Positions 1-9,675 are shown, counted from the first letter of the stretch. The stretch is 64,000 nt of DNA from FEB-25 sp963822175 (GCA_963822175.1 CAWGGJ010000006.1:62001-126000), one strand, 5' to 3'. Program-made: numbers and translations. The notes: generated by a model from the letters alone, not told the origin.

Positions 1-1
1 C

Positions 2-1033
2 AACCTGAGTAACGCCAATGTGATTGTCACGGCCACGGTGACCAGAACTACTTTCTTCGCCGGGGTGATCGGTTTTAATTTAGTTTCACCACAAGCAGTC
101 GCTGAAGCAGCCTGCAAGGCACCAGGGATTGGAGTACTGCCAGTTGCATGGTCATGTAGAGAGAACGTACTAGGTGAGTTGATATGCAATGACAATATTG
201 GCCCTTGCCGTTCGATAAGCGATCCAAAAGGTTTATCATGCACATATGTATTAATGGACTCGGTTAAAGTTAAGGAAAAGAACAAAAATTGTGACTCAGA
301 TATCACCGATCCAACCGATCCGAAATATTGCTATTCTCAGAATGATATCGTCTGCTATGTCCCGACACCCCCATCCTGCAATCAGACACCACCATCCGGA
401 TTTATTGACTGTGATTTAGATAATGACTGTACGGATGAGTTGATGGCCGGCGGTGCACGGTCCTGGCTTGACTTGAATGGAAGCGGTGGAGGAGCGAACG
501 AATTGAAAGATTGGATCTTATCCACCTGTGATCCTAACAAACCAGCTCCACCGGTTATCCAGGTACATACCTGGGTGCCAGAGGAAAGCGGTGTGGCAAC
601 CAGCATCTTTCACTCAACAGCATCTTGTTTGGTAGGGAAGGATGTGATCCTTCCGGTATTCAACAAGGTATGTAATGGTTTACCTGATGTACCAGCGACA
701 AACCCGGAAACACTGGCACAGTGTAATGCCTGGACTGAAGACAACCAAAATATAATAACAAGTAGCACACTAAACTTTCACGTGATATCTTTCTCAGCTT
801 TCCACATCACCTGTGTACAAACCGGAAAAAATAAAACCGTAGCTGAACCCGGATATTTCCTTCAACCCCAAGACAAGAATTGTTATGGCCATGCAAGCGC
901 TGTAGCTGCAGGCTCAATTGATGATAATGATAAAACCATTGAAGGCTACTTCGTACGGGAGAACCTTGGTGGTTATGGAGGCCCTGGTGGGTGGTATGAC
1001 ACCGGCACTTATACCGTAGTGCTTGTTCGTTAA
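2..1033 (+). CDS. TadG/TadE-like Tad pilus protein, C-terminal part (5' end outside window)
   Basis: The frame is open from the first bases of the window, so the GTG at 20 is unlikely to be the start and the gene is cut at its 5' end. The first residues (VTATVTRTTFFAGVIGFN) match the stretch of TadG-like pilus proteins in which a VxVxATRxxPTFFAxxxG pattern precedes an AxA-rich segment. What follows is a long extracellular-type region rich in paired cysteines (CKAPG, CRENV, CNDN, CDLDNDC, CLVGKD, CNGLP), suggesting disulfides outside the cell. Family knowledge: TadG-like proteins are pseudopilin-like accessory subunits anchored by an N-terminal membrane helix. That helix would be upstream of the window. 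The Tad genes just downstream on the same strand support the call; the cysteine-rich tail has no recognised domain. Confidence 0.7.
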   Translation, partial: NLSNANVIVTATVTRTTFFAGVIGFNLVSPQAVAEAACKAPGIGVLPVAWSCRENVLGELICNDNIGPCRSISDPKGLSCTYVLMDSVKVKEKNKNCDSDITDPTDPKYCYSQNDIVCYVPTPPSCNQTPPSGFIDCDLDNDCTDELMAGGARSWLDLNGSGGGANELKDWILSTCDPNKPAPPVIQVHTWVPEESGVATSIFHSTASCLVGKDVILPVFNKVCNGLPDVPATNPETLAQCNAWTEDNQNIITSSTLNFHVISFSAFHITCVQTGKNKTVAEPGYFLQPQDKNCYGHASAVAAGSIDDNDKTIEGYFVRENLGGYGGPGGWYDTGTYTVVLVR

Positions 1034-1161
1034 TGGTAATCGCCATAAAATTACTTTCGCCAACAGTTTTATTAAAATTTAATTACAGTTCTGGTATGCA
1101 AAATGCATCAGACCTGGATGTATAATCCGTTATCTAATCCTTCTTTCCTTGGAGGTTCAAT

Positions 1162-2010
1162 TTGAACCGTCGCGTAATTATCGGGATAATCATTGCAGTC
1201 GTAGGTGTGGGGCTGATCGCACTTGGTATTTTTGCGATCAACACGGTGCTGAAGCAAAGCTTTGCTCCACCAGTACAGGCTACACCGGTGGTTGAAGCCA
1301 CCACGGACGTCATCATCACCACGCATGATATGGCAGTCGGTTCGGTGCTCAACCGGGAGGACGTGCAGGTTGCCACCATCCCTGTGAGCCTGGTTCCACG
1401 GGATGCCCTGACCACCATCGAATCCGCTCTGGGGAAGATCACCATCGTTCACCTGATCCAAGGAGAAATGGTGCTGCAGCATCACCTGGCAGACCCCACC
1501 AACGTTGCCCATGATATCGGGTACATCATTGAAGATGACCAGGTACTGATGGCATTTCCATCCACGGATCTGATGAGTACGTTAGGCGTTTTGCAACGTG
1601 GAGACACCATCGACATCTTTGCATCCATGCAGGTTGAAATCACCCCGACGAGAATTACAGCCGGTGGGGGAACCACCGAAGAACAGCAAACGATTAACCG
1701 CCTGTTCACGTTTGATGCCATGCAAAGGGTGCAGATATCAGCCGTGGTGGCGGATATCGTCACCGATTCGAATGCGGCAGCACCCGCTGAGGGCGAGCCA
1801 CAACCCACCCCGAACCCAGCTGACGTCCGTGTGCGGGCTTACCTGCTGGCGCTCACTCCGCAGGATGCCCTGGTCTTGAAACATATGCGAGATGCGGGAG
1901 CGAATTTTGATATTGTTCTCCGCTCACCCACATCCAACGAGCTGTTCGAGCTAAGCCCGGTTACTGTGGATTACTTAATACAACGATATGAGTTATCCAT
2001 TCCAAAGTGA
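1162..2010 (+). CDS. cpaB: Flp pilus assembly protein CpaB (SAF domain)
   Basis: This 282-residue protein has a single N-terminal membrane segment (about residues 4-28, IIGIIIAVVGVGLIALGIF). A SAF-type domain follows (VVEATTDVIITTHDMAVGSVLNREDVQ), then the RcpC/CpaB core with DALTTIESALGKI and RGDTIDIFASMQV. CpaB sits in the envelope and helps assemble the Tad secretion channel. The start is TTG, chosen because GGAGG lies at 1150-1155 at proper spacing. A TATAAT at 1121-1126 lies upstream without a convincing -35 box. A proline/threonine-rich insert (about residues 209-222, PAEGEPQPTPNPADV) interrupts the C-terminal half. It is followed closely by cpaE, tadB, tadC and tadA on the same strand. 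Confidence 0.9.
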   Translation: MNRRVIIGIIIAVVGVGLIALGIFAINTVLKQSFAPPVQATPVVEATTDVIITTHDMAVGSVLNREDVQVATIPVSLVPRDALTTIESALGKITIVHLIQGEMVLQHHLADPTNVAHDIGYIIEDDQVLMAFPSTDLMSTLGVLQRGDTIDIFASMQVEITPTRITAGGGTTEEQQTINRLFTFDAMQRVQISAVVADIVTDSNAAAPAEGEPQPTPNPADVRVRAYLLALTPQDALVLKHMRDAGANFDIVLRSPTSNELFELSPVTVDYLIQRYELSIPK

Positions 2011-2075
2011 TGGGTATGGAATTGCTCGCGTATCTTTATATTTTATGGAATGAACCTGAATAGAGGTGTTCTAGC

Positions 2076-3248
2076 ATGAATCCAGCCAACAAACAAATCA
2101 GAGTGGTAGCTCTGTGCGATCCGGGTGCCACCCAACAACAAATCACCGAAGCTTTGAATTCACAAAACGAATTCCTCCTGGTTGATATCCTTGCCACAAA
2201 GGAGATGCTGGCAAGGCAGCTCCGGGCTTCTGAACCAGACATCATCCTGGTAGATTCCCAGCTGGAAAGTGAATCGACCATGGATATCATCGACGACCTG
2301 GCGTTGCAATTTCCCAGCTCTTCGGTGGTTGCCATCCTGCCAACCAATGACCCATTGATCGCACAACAGGTAATGCTGGCAGGAGCGCGCGCGTTTCTCA
2401 TCACACCTTTTTCACAGATAAACCTGGTCAGTACCCTGCGCCGTGTATCTGAGCTGGAAGGTCGACGCCAACAAACCAGGACATACATTCCCTCGGCGCT
2501 GCCTGAGGCAACCCGGCCCTTACACTCGATCACCGTCTATAGCCCGCGGGGAGGCACTGGGGTCACTTCGATAGCCACCAATACAGCGATCGCTCTGGCG
2601 GAAGAGACGGGGAAAAAGGTGCTTTTATTCGAAGGGAAAGTGTTCTTCGGTCACCTGGAAGTCATGCTTAATATGAAGGTGCAAAACACCCTGGCAGACC
2701 TGATCCCCCATGCCACAAACATGGATGAGGGTCTGGTGCGGGACGTTGTTTCTCCCCACCCCTCTGGAATTCATGTATTGATGGCACCTTCGAATGTGCA
2801 GATCGCCCAGGGAATTCGCGCTGAAGATATTTATAACGTCTTTGTCGGTGTTTCCCGCTTATATGATTACATCGTGGTGGATGCTGGAGGACCATTAACC
2901 GATATCTCGGTGACCTTGATGGATGCAGCCGATCGCATCCTGCTGGTGACGACACCGGACCTGGCATCCTTGCACGACACCAGCCGATTCCTGCAGCTTA
3001 GCCGATCGCTGGCATATCCAATGGATAAGATCCTGACGATCCTGAACAAAGCTGGAGTGGAGGGCGGGGTTAAACTGCGCGACATCGAATCAGTCCTGCA
3101 TAACCAGATCTATCACCAGATTCCCAATGATCCGGCCAACGTACTGCGCAGCATCAATCGTGGAATCCCATTCCTGGTGTATTACCCACGCAGCAGTCCA
3201 GCAAATCCATCCAACAGCTTGCCCGCAACCTCACGGCGATCACTCTGA
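2076..3248 (+). CDS. cpaE: CpaE/TadZ-like pilus localisation protein (receiver-like + MinD/ParA-type ATPase), frameshifted at C-terminus
   Basis: Residues 1-130 form a response-regulator-like receiver (RVVALCDPG, then DIILVDSQLES). Residues 150-390 are a MinD/ParA-type ATPase with a deviant Walker A (YSPRGGTGVTSIATNTAIAL) and YDYIVVDAGGPLTD as the switch/Walker B region. TadZ/CpaE places the pilus machine at the pole or membrane. The last residues after GIPFLV are atypical. Moving to another frame at about 3179 restores a family-like end (LPTQQSSKSIQQLARNLTA) and extends the protein to TAA at 3329-3331. This is consistent with one missing base near 3179. The extension also fills the otherwise empty gap before tadB. 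SD-like AGAGGTG precedes the ATG. Confidence 0.85.
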   Translation: MNPANKQIRVVALCDPGATQQQITEALNSQNEFLLVDILATKEMLARQLRASEPDIILVDSQLESESTMDIIDDLALQFPSSSVVAILPTNDPLIAQQVMLAGARAFLITPFSQINLVSTLRRVSELEGRRQQTRTYIPSALPEATRPLHSITVYSPRGGTGVTSIATNTAIALAEETGKKVLLFEGKVFFGHLEVMLNMKVQNTLADLIPHATNMDEGLVRDVVSPHPSGIHVLMAPSNVQIAQGIRAEDIYNVFVGVSRLYDYIVVDAGGPLTDISVTLMDAADRILLVTTPDLASLHDTSRFLQLSRSLAYPMDKILTILNKAGVEGGVKLRDIESVLHNQIYHQIPNDPANVLRSINRGIPFLVYYPRSSPANPSNSLPATSRRSL

Positions 3249-3356
3249 AAGACATGGGGCACGAAGCTACCCCGGTGCAAGGAGAGAAGGCGGGGCGTGA
3301 CATGCTGCTGGCATCGAGCCACCTGGGTTAATCAGCCGGTATAAGGAAATGGTTTA

Positions 3357-4337
3357 ATGCCCTCCTTCACCTTCCTGATCGCAGTCATCTCTGTCATCGT
3401 ACTGATCATCCTCGTGGCGTATGGATTGGTGATCTTTGGTTTACGCGATGTTTTTTTCGCCGGCCAGGATATTGGCTCGCGCCTGGCAACCTTTGTAACC
3501 CTGCCTGATGAGGAAACCCAGCGCCAGGATGGTCAAAGACGACGCACTGGTTTAATTCGCTGGCGATTGAGATTGAACAATATGCTTTCTGGATTTGCTT
3601 CCGAGAAGCTCAATCTTCAGCTGATCAGTGCAAACTGGCCGATCACCGAAACAGAGTATGTATTAATCAGGATCGGAGGTGTCATTCTTGCGTTTGGATT
3701 GGGATGGCTGGCATCCCAAATGCTGGTATCAGGTGTAGGACTGGCAGCCATCGCTTTCTTCATCCCCGACCTGGTGCTAAAACGGGCAATTTCAAAGAGA
3801 CGGATGAACTTCGGTTCCCAGCTGGTGGATGTATTGATCCTGATGACTGGTGCCGTACGGGCGGGTTACAGCCTGCCGCAAGCGGTTGAAGTGGTGAGCA
3901 AAGAGATGAGAGCACCAGCTTCGGAGGAGTTTCGTCGGGTACGCCATGAGATCGGTTTGGGTCTTTCGCTCACCCAGGCATTGAACAACCTGGTGGCGAG
4001 GATGGAAAATGACGACCTGTACCTGGTGGTCACCGCCATCAACATCAATTCGCAGGTCGGCGGAAATATCGTCACCATGTTGGAAGCAGTCACCGACACC
4101 ATCCGTGATCGCGTGCGCCTGTTCGCCGAGGTGCGCGTGCTCACTGCCCAGCAGAGGTTTGGAAGTTATATTCTCACATTTATGCCCATTGCCATGGCGG
4201 GAGCGATGTTCTTTATTAACCCGGTGTATATGATGCGCTTATTTGACCCTGCGATCATATGCATCCCCATCGGTGCGGTTGTCATGGTGATACTCGGTAA
4301 TTTCCTCGTCCGCCGATTAGCCCGGATTGAGGTGTGA
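3357..4337 (+). CDS. tadB: Type II secretion F-family membrane protein TadB
   Basis: This 326-residue inner-membrane protein has an N-terminal helix (residues 4-29, FLIAVISVIVLIILVAYG), a central hydrophobic pair (about 100-145) and two C-terminal helices, as in TadB/GspF proteins. The T2SSF core is visible as QLVDVLILMTGAVRAGYSLPQAVE followed by the acidic/aromatic cytoplasmic segment and VGGNIVTMLEAVTDTIRDR. TadB and TadC form the platform on which the TadA ATPase acts. It starts at ATG 3357 with AAGGAA upstream and ends 10 bases before the chosen tadC start, implying one transcript. Confidence 0.9.
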   Translation: MPSFTFLIAVISVIVLIILVAYGLVIFGLRDVFFAGQDIGSRLATFVTLPDEETQRQDGQRRRTGLIRWRLRLNNMLSGFASEKLNLQLISANWPITETEYVLIRIGGVILAFGLGWLASQMLVSGVGLAAIAFFIPDLVLKRAISKRRMNFGSQLVDVLILMTGAVRAGYSLPQAVEVVSKEMRAPASEEFRRVRHEIGLGLSLTQALNNLVARMENDDLYLVVTAININSQVGGNIVTMLEAVTDTIRDRVRLFAEVRVLTAQQRFGSYILTFMPIAMAGAMFFINPVYMMRLFDPAIICIPIGAVVMVILGNFLVRRLARIEV

Positions 4338-4347
4338 GGAAGGTTTT

Positions 4348-5301
4348 ATGCAATTATTAAGTCAAATCTCCCTCAGTGCGGCATTAGGTGTGTCAGGATT
4401 GATCATCCTGATGCTCAGTGTTCGTTGGTTGAGATCAGGATCGATGTCCAAACGGCTCAACGAATATGTGGCATCCCCACTCGAAGACCAAACCAATCGA
4501 GCAAATTCCACCCGCCTCCCGCCCCGGGTGATCACCGGTTCATTCTTTAATCGCATTTTTATCCCCGCCATCCGTGGGATTGGGCGATTCTTCGGGCGCA
4601 TGACTCCCGGCGGTGCAATAGAAGGACTGACGCATAAACTGATGATCGCGGGTAATCCGATGGGATTGGGTGCACGCGAATTTTATGGCATCAGCCTCGC
4701 CAGCACATTTATCGGGGTTTACGTAGCCTATTTGATTTTTAAGCGGGAGACAAGCACGCTGAATGTGGCACTTAGCATCTTGACGCTGATCATATTTTAT
4801 TTTCTCCCCAAGCTTTGGCTGCAGAGCAGGATCAATCGCAAACAAAACGCGGTGAGAAAAGGTCTACCTGATGCCATGGACATGCTGAGTGTGTGCGCCA
4901 CTGCAGGCCTGGGGTTTGATCAATCTCTCCAGCGGGTAAGCGAATATTGGAATACACCCATTGGGCATGAGTTCGGGCGGGTGATCAGCGAAATGGAAAT
5001 GGGCTTCACCCGCCGGGATGCGCTGCGCAACCTGGCGGATCGGGTGGACATCCGCGAGATTTCCAGTTTTGTTGCCCTTATCCTGCAGACAGAACAGCTG
5101 GGCATGAGCATCAGTGATACGCTGCATGCCCAGGCAGAACAAATGCGGATTGAAAGACGGTTTCGCGCCCAGGAACAGGCCCAGAAAGCCCCAGTCAAGA
5201 TGCTCATCCCCATGGCGCTGTTGATCTTCCCAGCCCTGCTGGCAGTCATCCTTGGACCAGCACTGCCAATCTTAAGAGAGGTGTTTAGCACCCTGCGATA
5301 A
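4348..5301 (+). CDS. tadC: Type II secretion F-family membrane protein TadC
   Basis: This is the partner platform protein of the Tad system, 317 residues from the chosen start. The ATG at 4348 is preferred over a TTG at 4327 inside tadB because GAGGAAGG lies at 4337-4344. Features are an N-terminal helix (ISLSAALGVSGLIILMLSV), paired central helices (EFYGISLASTFIGVYVAYLIF and LSILTLIIFYFLP), the T2SSF motif GLPDAMDMLSVCATAGLGFDQ, and a terminal helix (LIPMALLIFPALLAVILGPA). LRNLADRVDIREISSFVALI is the conserved cytoplasmic segment. It lies between tadB and the TPR-LysM gene. Confidence 0.9.
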   Translation: MQLLSQISLSAALGVSGLIILMLSVRWLRSGSMSKRLNEYVASPLEDQTNRANSTRLPPRVITGSFFNRIFIPAIRGIGRFFGRMTPGGAIEGLTHKLMIAGNPMGLGAREFYGISLASTFIGVYVAYLIFKRETSTLNVALSILTLIIFYFLPKLWLQSRINRKQNAVRKGLPDAMDMLSVCATAGLGFDQSLQRVSEYWNTPIGHEFGRVISEMEMGFTRRDALRNLADRVDIREISSFVALILQTEQLGMSISDTLHAQAEQMRIERRFRAQEQAQKAPVKMLIPMALLIFPALLAVILGPALPILREVFSTLR

Positions 5302-5344
5302 ACAAGGTATTCAGATAGGGTGAGAGATTTTTGGAGGTGTAAGT

Positions 5345-7087
5345 TTGAACGAAAATGATTCGTACATGAATTCTCCGTTATTCAGGGAGGCAATGGATTG
5401 TTTTCGCCTTGGAAAATGGGAGGAAGGTTTCAGCAAATTGGCTGAGGTCGAAAAAGCATTCCCCATGGAATCCGAGCTGCGAGCAATACGCCAGGAGATG
5501 GAAGTACGGGCACGCATCAGCGAATACGAGCTGGAAGAAAATAAGCAACAAAAAACACAAAAGTTGCTTAAATACAGCCTCAGGTTGGTGATCACCCTGA
5601 TCGTAATTATTGGTGGCGTATATATCCTTTTAACCTATTCGGGCTGGATCCAGGGACAAATTGCAAAAGCACAAACAGATATTTCGGAGAACATGCTGCA
5701 AGCACAGCTTGTGCTAGATTTTCGGAATGCTCAGCAGCTCATTGTTGCAGGAAAATCTGATGAAGCCCTGGTTGCATTTGAAAATATCAGGTCAAAAAAT
5801 CCGGATTTTCCCGGCTTGACTCAAGCGATCTCACAGGCACAAGGTTTAAAAGATATAGAAGTCTCATATTCCCAGGCGATGAGCCTGTTGCAAGTAGGGG
5901 ATTCAGCCCAGGCTTTGGCGGTGCTCCAGGATATCAGTAATAAACAACCCAATTATCGAGACGTATCCCTGCAAATCAAAAAACTGCAGACCCAAACCGA
6001 GAAGACATCGGTGTTGGATCAAGCTGATCGTGCCTTCATGGAAGGGAACTACGAGACCGCCTTGTCGGGTTATGAATCTTTACGGTTGATGGATCCGTCC
6101 TTCGAGACCAGCTACGTGGAAGAGAATCTCTTCCAGAGCTATATCAAAGCTGCCCAGGCATTACTTGCGGAACCGGTCCCGTCATTGGAGATATTGAAAA
6201 AAATCGATGATTATTTCAGCAAGGCATTGGCATTACGGCCACTTGACCGTGAAGCCCTGGCAGCGCGAACCCAGGTGCGCTCGGTCATTGAAGACGGCAT
6301 GATCGGTGATTATGTCGACCAGGCCCAGCAAGCCCTTGCTGAATCTCCTGATTCTCTGGAATCGCAGCAGGCTGCCCAGGATTACCTGGCGATGGCATTG
6401 GCGGTCAGGCCGGATGATCCCTACGTATTGCTTCAATTCCAGCTTGCCCAGGCTTATCTTCAAGCAGTCAATAATTTTGCCAGCAGCAAGTGGGATGTGG
6501 TGATCGAACGACTTGAGTATGTCGTCAGTCAACAAGCTGACTACGCTAATGGTACTGCGCTGCAGACTTTATTCGATGCGTACATCGCCCGCGGCACGGA
6601 TAACATCGCTTCCGGTCAATACTCGCTTGCGCTGCAGGATTTTCAGCGCACAGCTGTCCTAGCGCAGCAGCTACCCGATTCTGAGCCGTTAACCTTTGAA
6701 TCCCAGTCGATGATCGCAGAAGCCCAGGGCTTGCTGAACCACTACCAGGATGCTGTGTTCATCTATCAGGACGCATTAACCGTCTCCGGGCTGCGTGACA
6801 TCATCGTGGGCTTGCAGAATTCACTCACGGACACACTCAACTATGCGGAATACACCGCCAACGCAGGTGACTACCAAAGTGCGTTCTATGCCTATCGCAA
6901 CCTGGTGCGCAACCGGGTGAAGGCATATGACCGGTCAACCGTAGTGACCATCAAGAATGGGGATTACCTCTCCATGCTTGCCCACCGCTACAACACAACG
7001 GTTGCAGCCATTTTAGCCGCCAACGATATGAATAATCAGCCCCGCCTGACCCCCAATACCGAGCTGATCATTCCCATCATGCCATAG
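5345..7087 (+). CDS. Membrane-anchored TPR protein with C-terminal LysM domain
   Basis: This 580-residue protein consists of a cytoplasmic N-terminus (residues 1-75, itself TPR-like: CFRLGKWEEGFSKLAEVEKA), one transmembrane helix (about 77-100, LRLVITLIVIIGGVYILLTY), a long helical repeat region and a C-terminal LysM module. The repeats have a TPR pattern (AQQLIVAGKSDEALVAFENI; AMSLLQVGDSAQALAVLQDI; ADRAFMEGNYETALSGYESL). The LysM module (about residues 533-578) reads VTIKNGDYLSMLAHRYNT then PNTELIIPIMP. With one helix, the LysM end should lie outside, near peptidoglycan or pilus base. TTG 5345 is the start because TGGAGGTG sits just upstream. It is embedded between tadC and tadA, where other Tad clusters may carry TadD-like TPR proteins; the LysM addition is unusual. 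Confidence 0.8.
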   Translation: MNENDSYMNSPLFREAMDCFRLGKWEEGFSKLAEVEKAFPMESELRAIRQEMEVRARISEYELEENKQQKTQKLLKYSLRLVITLIVIIGGVYILLTYSGWIQGQIAKAQTDISENMLQAQLVLDFRNAQQLIVAGKSDEALVAFENIRSKNPDFPGLTQAISQAQGLKDIEVSYSQAMSLLQVGDSAQALAVLQDISNKQPNYRDVSLQIKKLQTQTEKTSVLDQADRAFMEGNYETALSGYESLRLMDPSFETSYVEENLFQSYIKAAQALLAEPVPSLEILKKIDDYFSKALALRPLDREALAARTQVRSVIEDGMIGDYVDQAQQALAESPDSLESQQAAQDYLAMALAVRPDDPYVLLQFQLAQAYLQAVNNFASSKWDVVIERLEYVVSQQADYANGTALQTLFDAYIARGTDNIASGQYSLALQDFQRTAVLAQQLPDSEPLTFESQSMIAEAQGLLNHYQDAVFIYQDALTVSGLRDIIVGLQNSLTDTLNYAEYTANAGDYQSAFYAYRNLVRNRVKAYDRSTVVTIKNGDYLSMLAHRYNTTVAAILAANDMNNQPRLTPNTELIIPIMP

Positions 7088-7108
7088 TTTACCTTCGGAG
7101 AAGAATGC

Positions 7109-8473
7109 ATGTTTACTAACCGACCTGCAAAAAATACTCGTACGAGCAACATCAATGAATATGATATGTTAGCTGAAGCTCAGACCATTGCAGGTACAGA
7201 ACAAATTTCTGCAGATGCCTACATGATCAGGGAGCGTGTACAACGCCGGTTGCTGGCTGAAGCGGATGGGGAAGTCGATCTCTCCCATGTACCCCAGATG
7301 CACCAGATGATCGAAACACTGTTCAACCGGGTTTTGGCTGAAGAGAATTTACTTTACACCCGGGCAGTGCGCGCCCGGTTATTGGATTGGGTGATATCGG
7401 ATATCCTTGGGTTTGGTCCATTGGAGCCACTGCTCCAGGAACCCAGCATCACCGAAGTGATGGTAAATGGCTTTGACACTGTATACATCGAGCGTTATGG
7501 CAAGGTTGAAAAAACGCATGTCGCCTTCGAAAATGAAGCCCACCTGATGCGTATCATCGACCGCATCGTCGCCCCACTGGGCCGGCGGGTGGATGAATCA
7601 TCACCCATGGTGGATGCCCGTTTACCCAATGGGTACCGTGTCAACGTGATCATCCCCCCGCTCTCGCTGATCGGTCCGATGATGACCATTCGTAAATTCT
7701 CCCAAACCCCTTTTACCGCCCAAGACCTGGTTGCCAATGGCACCCTCACCACCGCACTGGTCAACTTCATGAAAGCATGCGTGGAAGCGAGGGTGAATAT
7801 CGTCATTTCCGGCGGTACGGGTTCAGGAAAAACAACCTTGTTAAATGTAGTATCCGCCTTTATTCCCTCCACAGAGCGCATCATCACCATCGAGGATATT
7901 GCCGAGCTGCAATTAAAACAAGATCATGTGGGTCGCCTCGAGAAGCGTCCTTCGAACGTGGAAGGCAAAGGGGAGGTGACCATCCGCCAGCTGGTGATCA
8001 ACTCATTGCGTATGCGCCCTGACCGTATCATCGTGGGTGAGGCACGCGGCGGTGAAGCCCTTGATATGCTCCAGGCGATGAATACTGGCCATGATGGCTC
8101 CATGACCACCATCCACTCCAACAGCCCACGCGATACGCTGCGGCGTATCGAGACCATGGTATTGATGGCGGGATTCGAATTACCACTTAAGGCGATCCGC
8201 GAGCAGGTATCCTCCGCCATTGAGCTGATCATCCACATGGAGCGCTTGCGCGACGGCACGCGTAAAGTTGTCCATGTGGCTGAAGTCCAGGGCATGGAAG
8301 GTGACACCATCCTGATGCAGGACCTGTTCATCTTCGACCAGACCGGCATCCAGAATGGGCGGGTGTTAGGATCTTTGAAATCCACTGGGTTAAGACCCCG
8401 GTTCGCAGAGAAATTTGCCATCAATAACATCGAGTTGCCGGTAGACATCTTCACCCAGGGCACATCCATCTAA
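7109..8473 (+). CDS. cpaF: Tad pilus assembly ATPase TadA/CpaF
   Basis: This 454-residue cytoplasmic secretion ATPase drives pilus polymerisation on the TadB/TadC platform. It has an N-terminal helical domain containing LLDWVISDILGFGPLEPLL and ITEVMVNGFDTVYIER, typical of CpaF. Walker A is GGTGSGKTT at residues 235-243. The Asp box is ERIITIEDIAELQL, Walker B is MRPDRIIVGEARGGEALDML, and the His box is TGHDGSMTTIHSNSPRD. Length and order match the family. It is the last gene of the visible Tad operon, and a 45-base gap separates it from the amidase. Confidence 0.95.
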   Translation: MFTNRPAKNTRTSNINEYDMLAEAQTIAGTEQISADAYMIRERVQRRLLAEADGEVDLSHVPQMHQMIETLFNRVLAEENLLYTRAVRARLLDWVISDILGFGPLEPLLQEPSITEVMVNGFDTVYIERYGKVEKTHVAFENEAHLMRIIDRIVAPLGRRVDESSPMVDARLPNGYRVNVIIPPLSLIGPMMTIRKFSQTPFTAQDLVANGTLTTALVNFMKACVEARVNIVISGGTGSGKTTLLNVVSAFIPSTERIITIEDIAELQLKQDHVGRLEKRPSNVEGKGEVTIRQLVINSLRMRPDRIIVGEARGGEALDMLQAMNTGHDGSMTTIHSNSPRDTLRRIETMVLMAGFELPLKAIREQVSSAIELIIHMERLRDGTRKVVHVAEVQGMEGDTILMQDLFIFDQTGIQNGRVLGSLKSTGLRPRFAEKFAINNIELPVDIFTQGTSI

Positions 8474-8517
8474 CTGGATCAACCCAAACCCACAGTGTTT
8501 CAAAAATCCATTGAAGC

Positions 8518-9675
8518 ATGCCGAACAATAAGGTGAAACTAACCCGCAAAAGCTTTCTACAGCTTGCCAGCCTGGCTGGGATGGTAAGCAGTCTGCCGCG
8601 CTGGTTTTATCGCACCATGGAAATGTCTTCAGGCTGGCCTGTGCTGAGCTGGAACCAGCTCCCAGGACAAATGCAAGCCATCCTGCGGTTGGTCCCACCG
8701 CTGGAAGTTGATGCCCAAGGGTTTTTAAGGCTGCATCCGTACCAGAGCGAAAACATAACCCGCATTCCCCTTGCCCAAACCCTGTGGAACCAGGAGCATA
8801 GTAATCCATGGGATCGATTGGATTATGACCGTCATTGGGGGATCGTATTGCACTGGTATGGCGACGATGCAGGCTATGACCGTTCAGTTGAAGGTTACCT
8901 GAGGGGGTTCAATCAGCTGCGCCAGGGGGCGAACTGTATCACCCGGACAAGCGCCCACTTCCTGGTGGGAGCCGATTTCCCGCAACCTGGTGCAGGGCAA
9001 GACCAGGATCTGGTGACCATCCTACAAACCCAGCTCCCGGATGAGAACGGCTCTCCATTCGTTGCTTCCCATCTGTATCCCCTGGATTACACAGCGTATA
9101 ATGAGCGACGACAGTATTTCGTCCGTGCACTTTATGAGCTCAGCTATCAGCAACCGACCATTCACTCAATCCTGCAGGAATGGTTCGATGGTCCTTGCGT
9201 GGATGCCAACATGCGCAGCCTGGCGATCGAGATCACCGGGTGTTACTTCGATACCCCTGCGCACACCCCCTCCAGCCAGCAGATTGCCAACACCATTGGG
9301 TTGACCTGGGCATTGATGAAGCGCTATGGGATCTGTGCCAGCAATATCCTGGGGCACCATGAGATCTCGTTGAATAAATCCGACCCTGGAAAGTGCTTCA
9401 TGGCGCTGATTCGCTGCCTGTTGGCTGCCAAAGCCCTCACTGGGTCTGACCTGGAGATGAACGAGCTGGTTTTTGGGCAGCACCTCAGTCCGCGCGATGA
9501 GCCCATCCAAGCGGTGATAATCTACCTGCGCTGGGTGCGAGATTATTTGGAGCTGACCAGCCAACCCAGGCAGGTATCTGCATGGGAAGATGAAAGCGGA
9601 TATTGGGACCTGTTTGACCAGGTGGCGGCCGAAGAAAAAAAGCTGCGGATAGTAATTAACCCACAGTATTTATAA
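8518..9675 (+). CDS. Amidase_2-type N-acetylmuramoyl-L-alanine amidase, probably exported
   Basis: This 385-residue protein has an N-terminal segment with a single arginine-lysine pair and a short hydrophobic stretch (TRKSFLQLASLAGMVSSLP). It resembles a degenerate Tat-type leader, so export is likely but not certain. The catalytic domain (about residues 100-310) shows Amidase_2/PGRP features: zinc-ligand histidine in IVLHWYGDD, SAHFLVG, the strand RSLAIEITG, and a second ligand region GHHEISLNKSDPGKC with His and Asp. Such enzymes cut the amide between muramic acid and L-alanine. It lies directly behind the Tad ATPase on the same strand; local wall opening for the pilus is only an inference. 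The C-terminal 75 residues show no domain. Confidence 0.75.
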   Translation: MPNNKVKLTRKSFLQLASLAGMVSSLPRWFYRTMEMSSGWPVLSWNQLPGQMQAILRLVPPLEVDAQGFLRLHPYQSENITRIPLAQTLWNQEHSNPWDRLDYDRHWGIVLHWYGDDAGYDRSVEGYLRGFNQLRQGANCITRTSAHFLVGADFPQPGAGQDQDLVTILQTQLPDENGSPFVASHLYPLDYTAYNERRQYFVRALYELSYQQPTIHSILQEWFDGPCVDANMRSLAIEITGCYFDTPAHTPSSQQIANTIGLTWALMKRYGICASNILGHHEISLNKSDPGKCFMALIRCLLAAKALTGSDLEMNELVFGQHLSPRDEPIQAVIIYLRWVRDYLELTSQPRQVSAWEDESGYWDLFDQVAAEEKKLRIVINPQYL

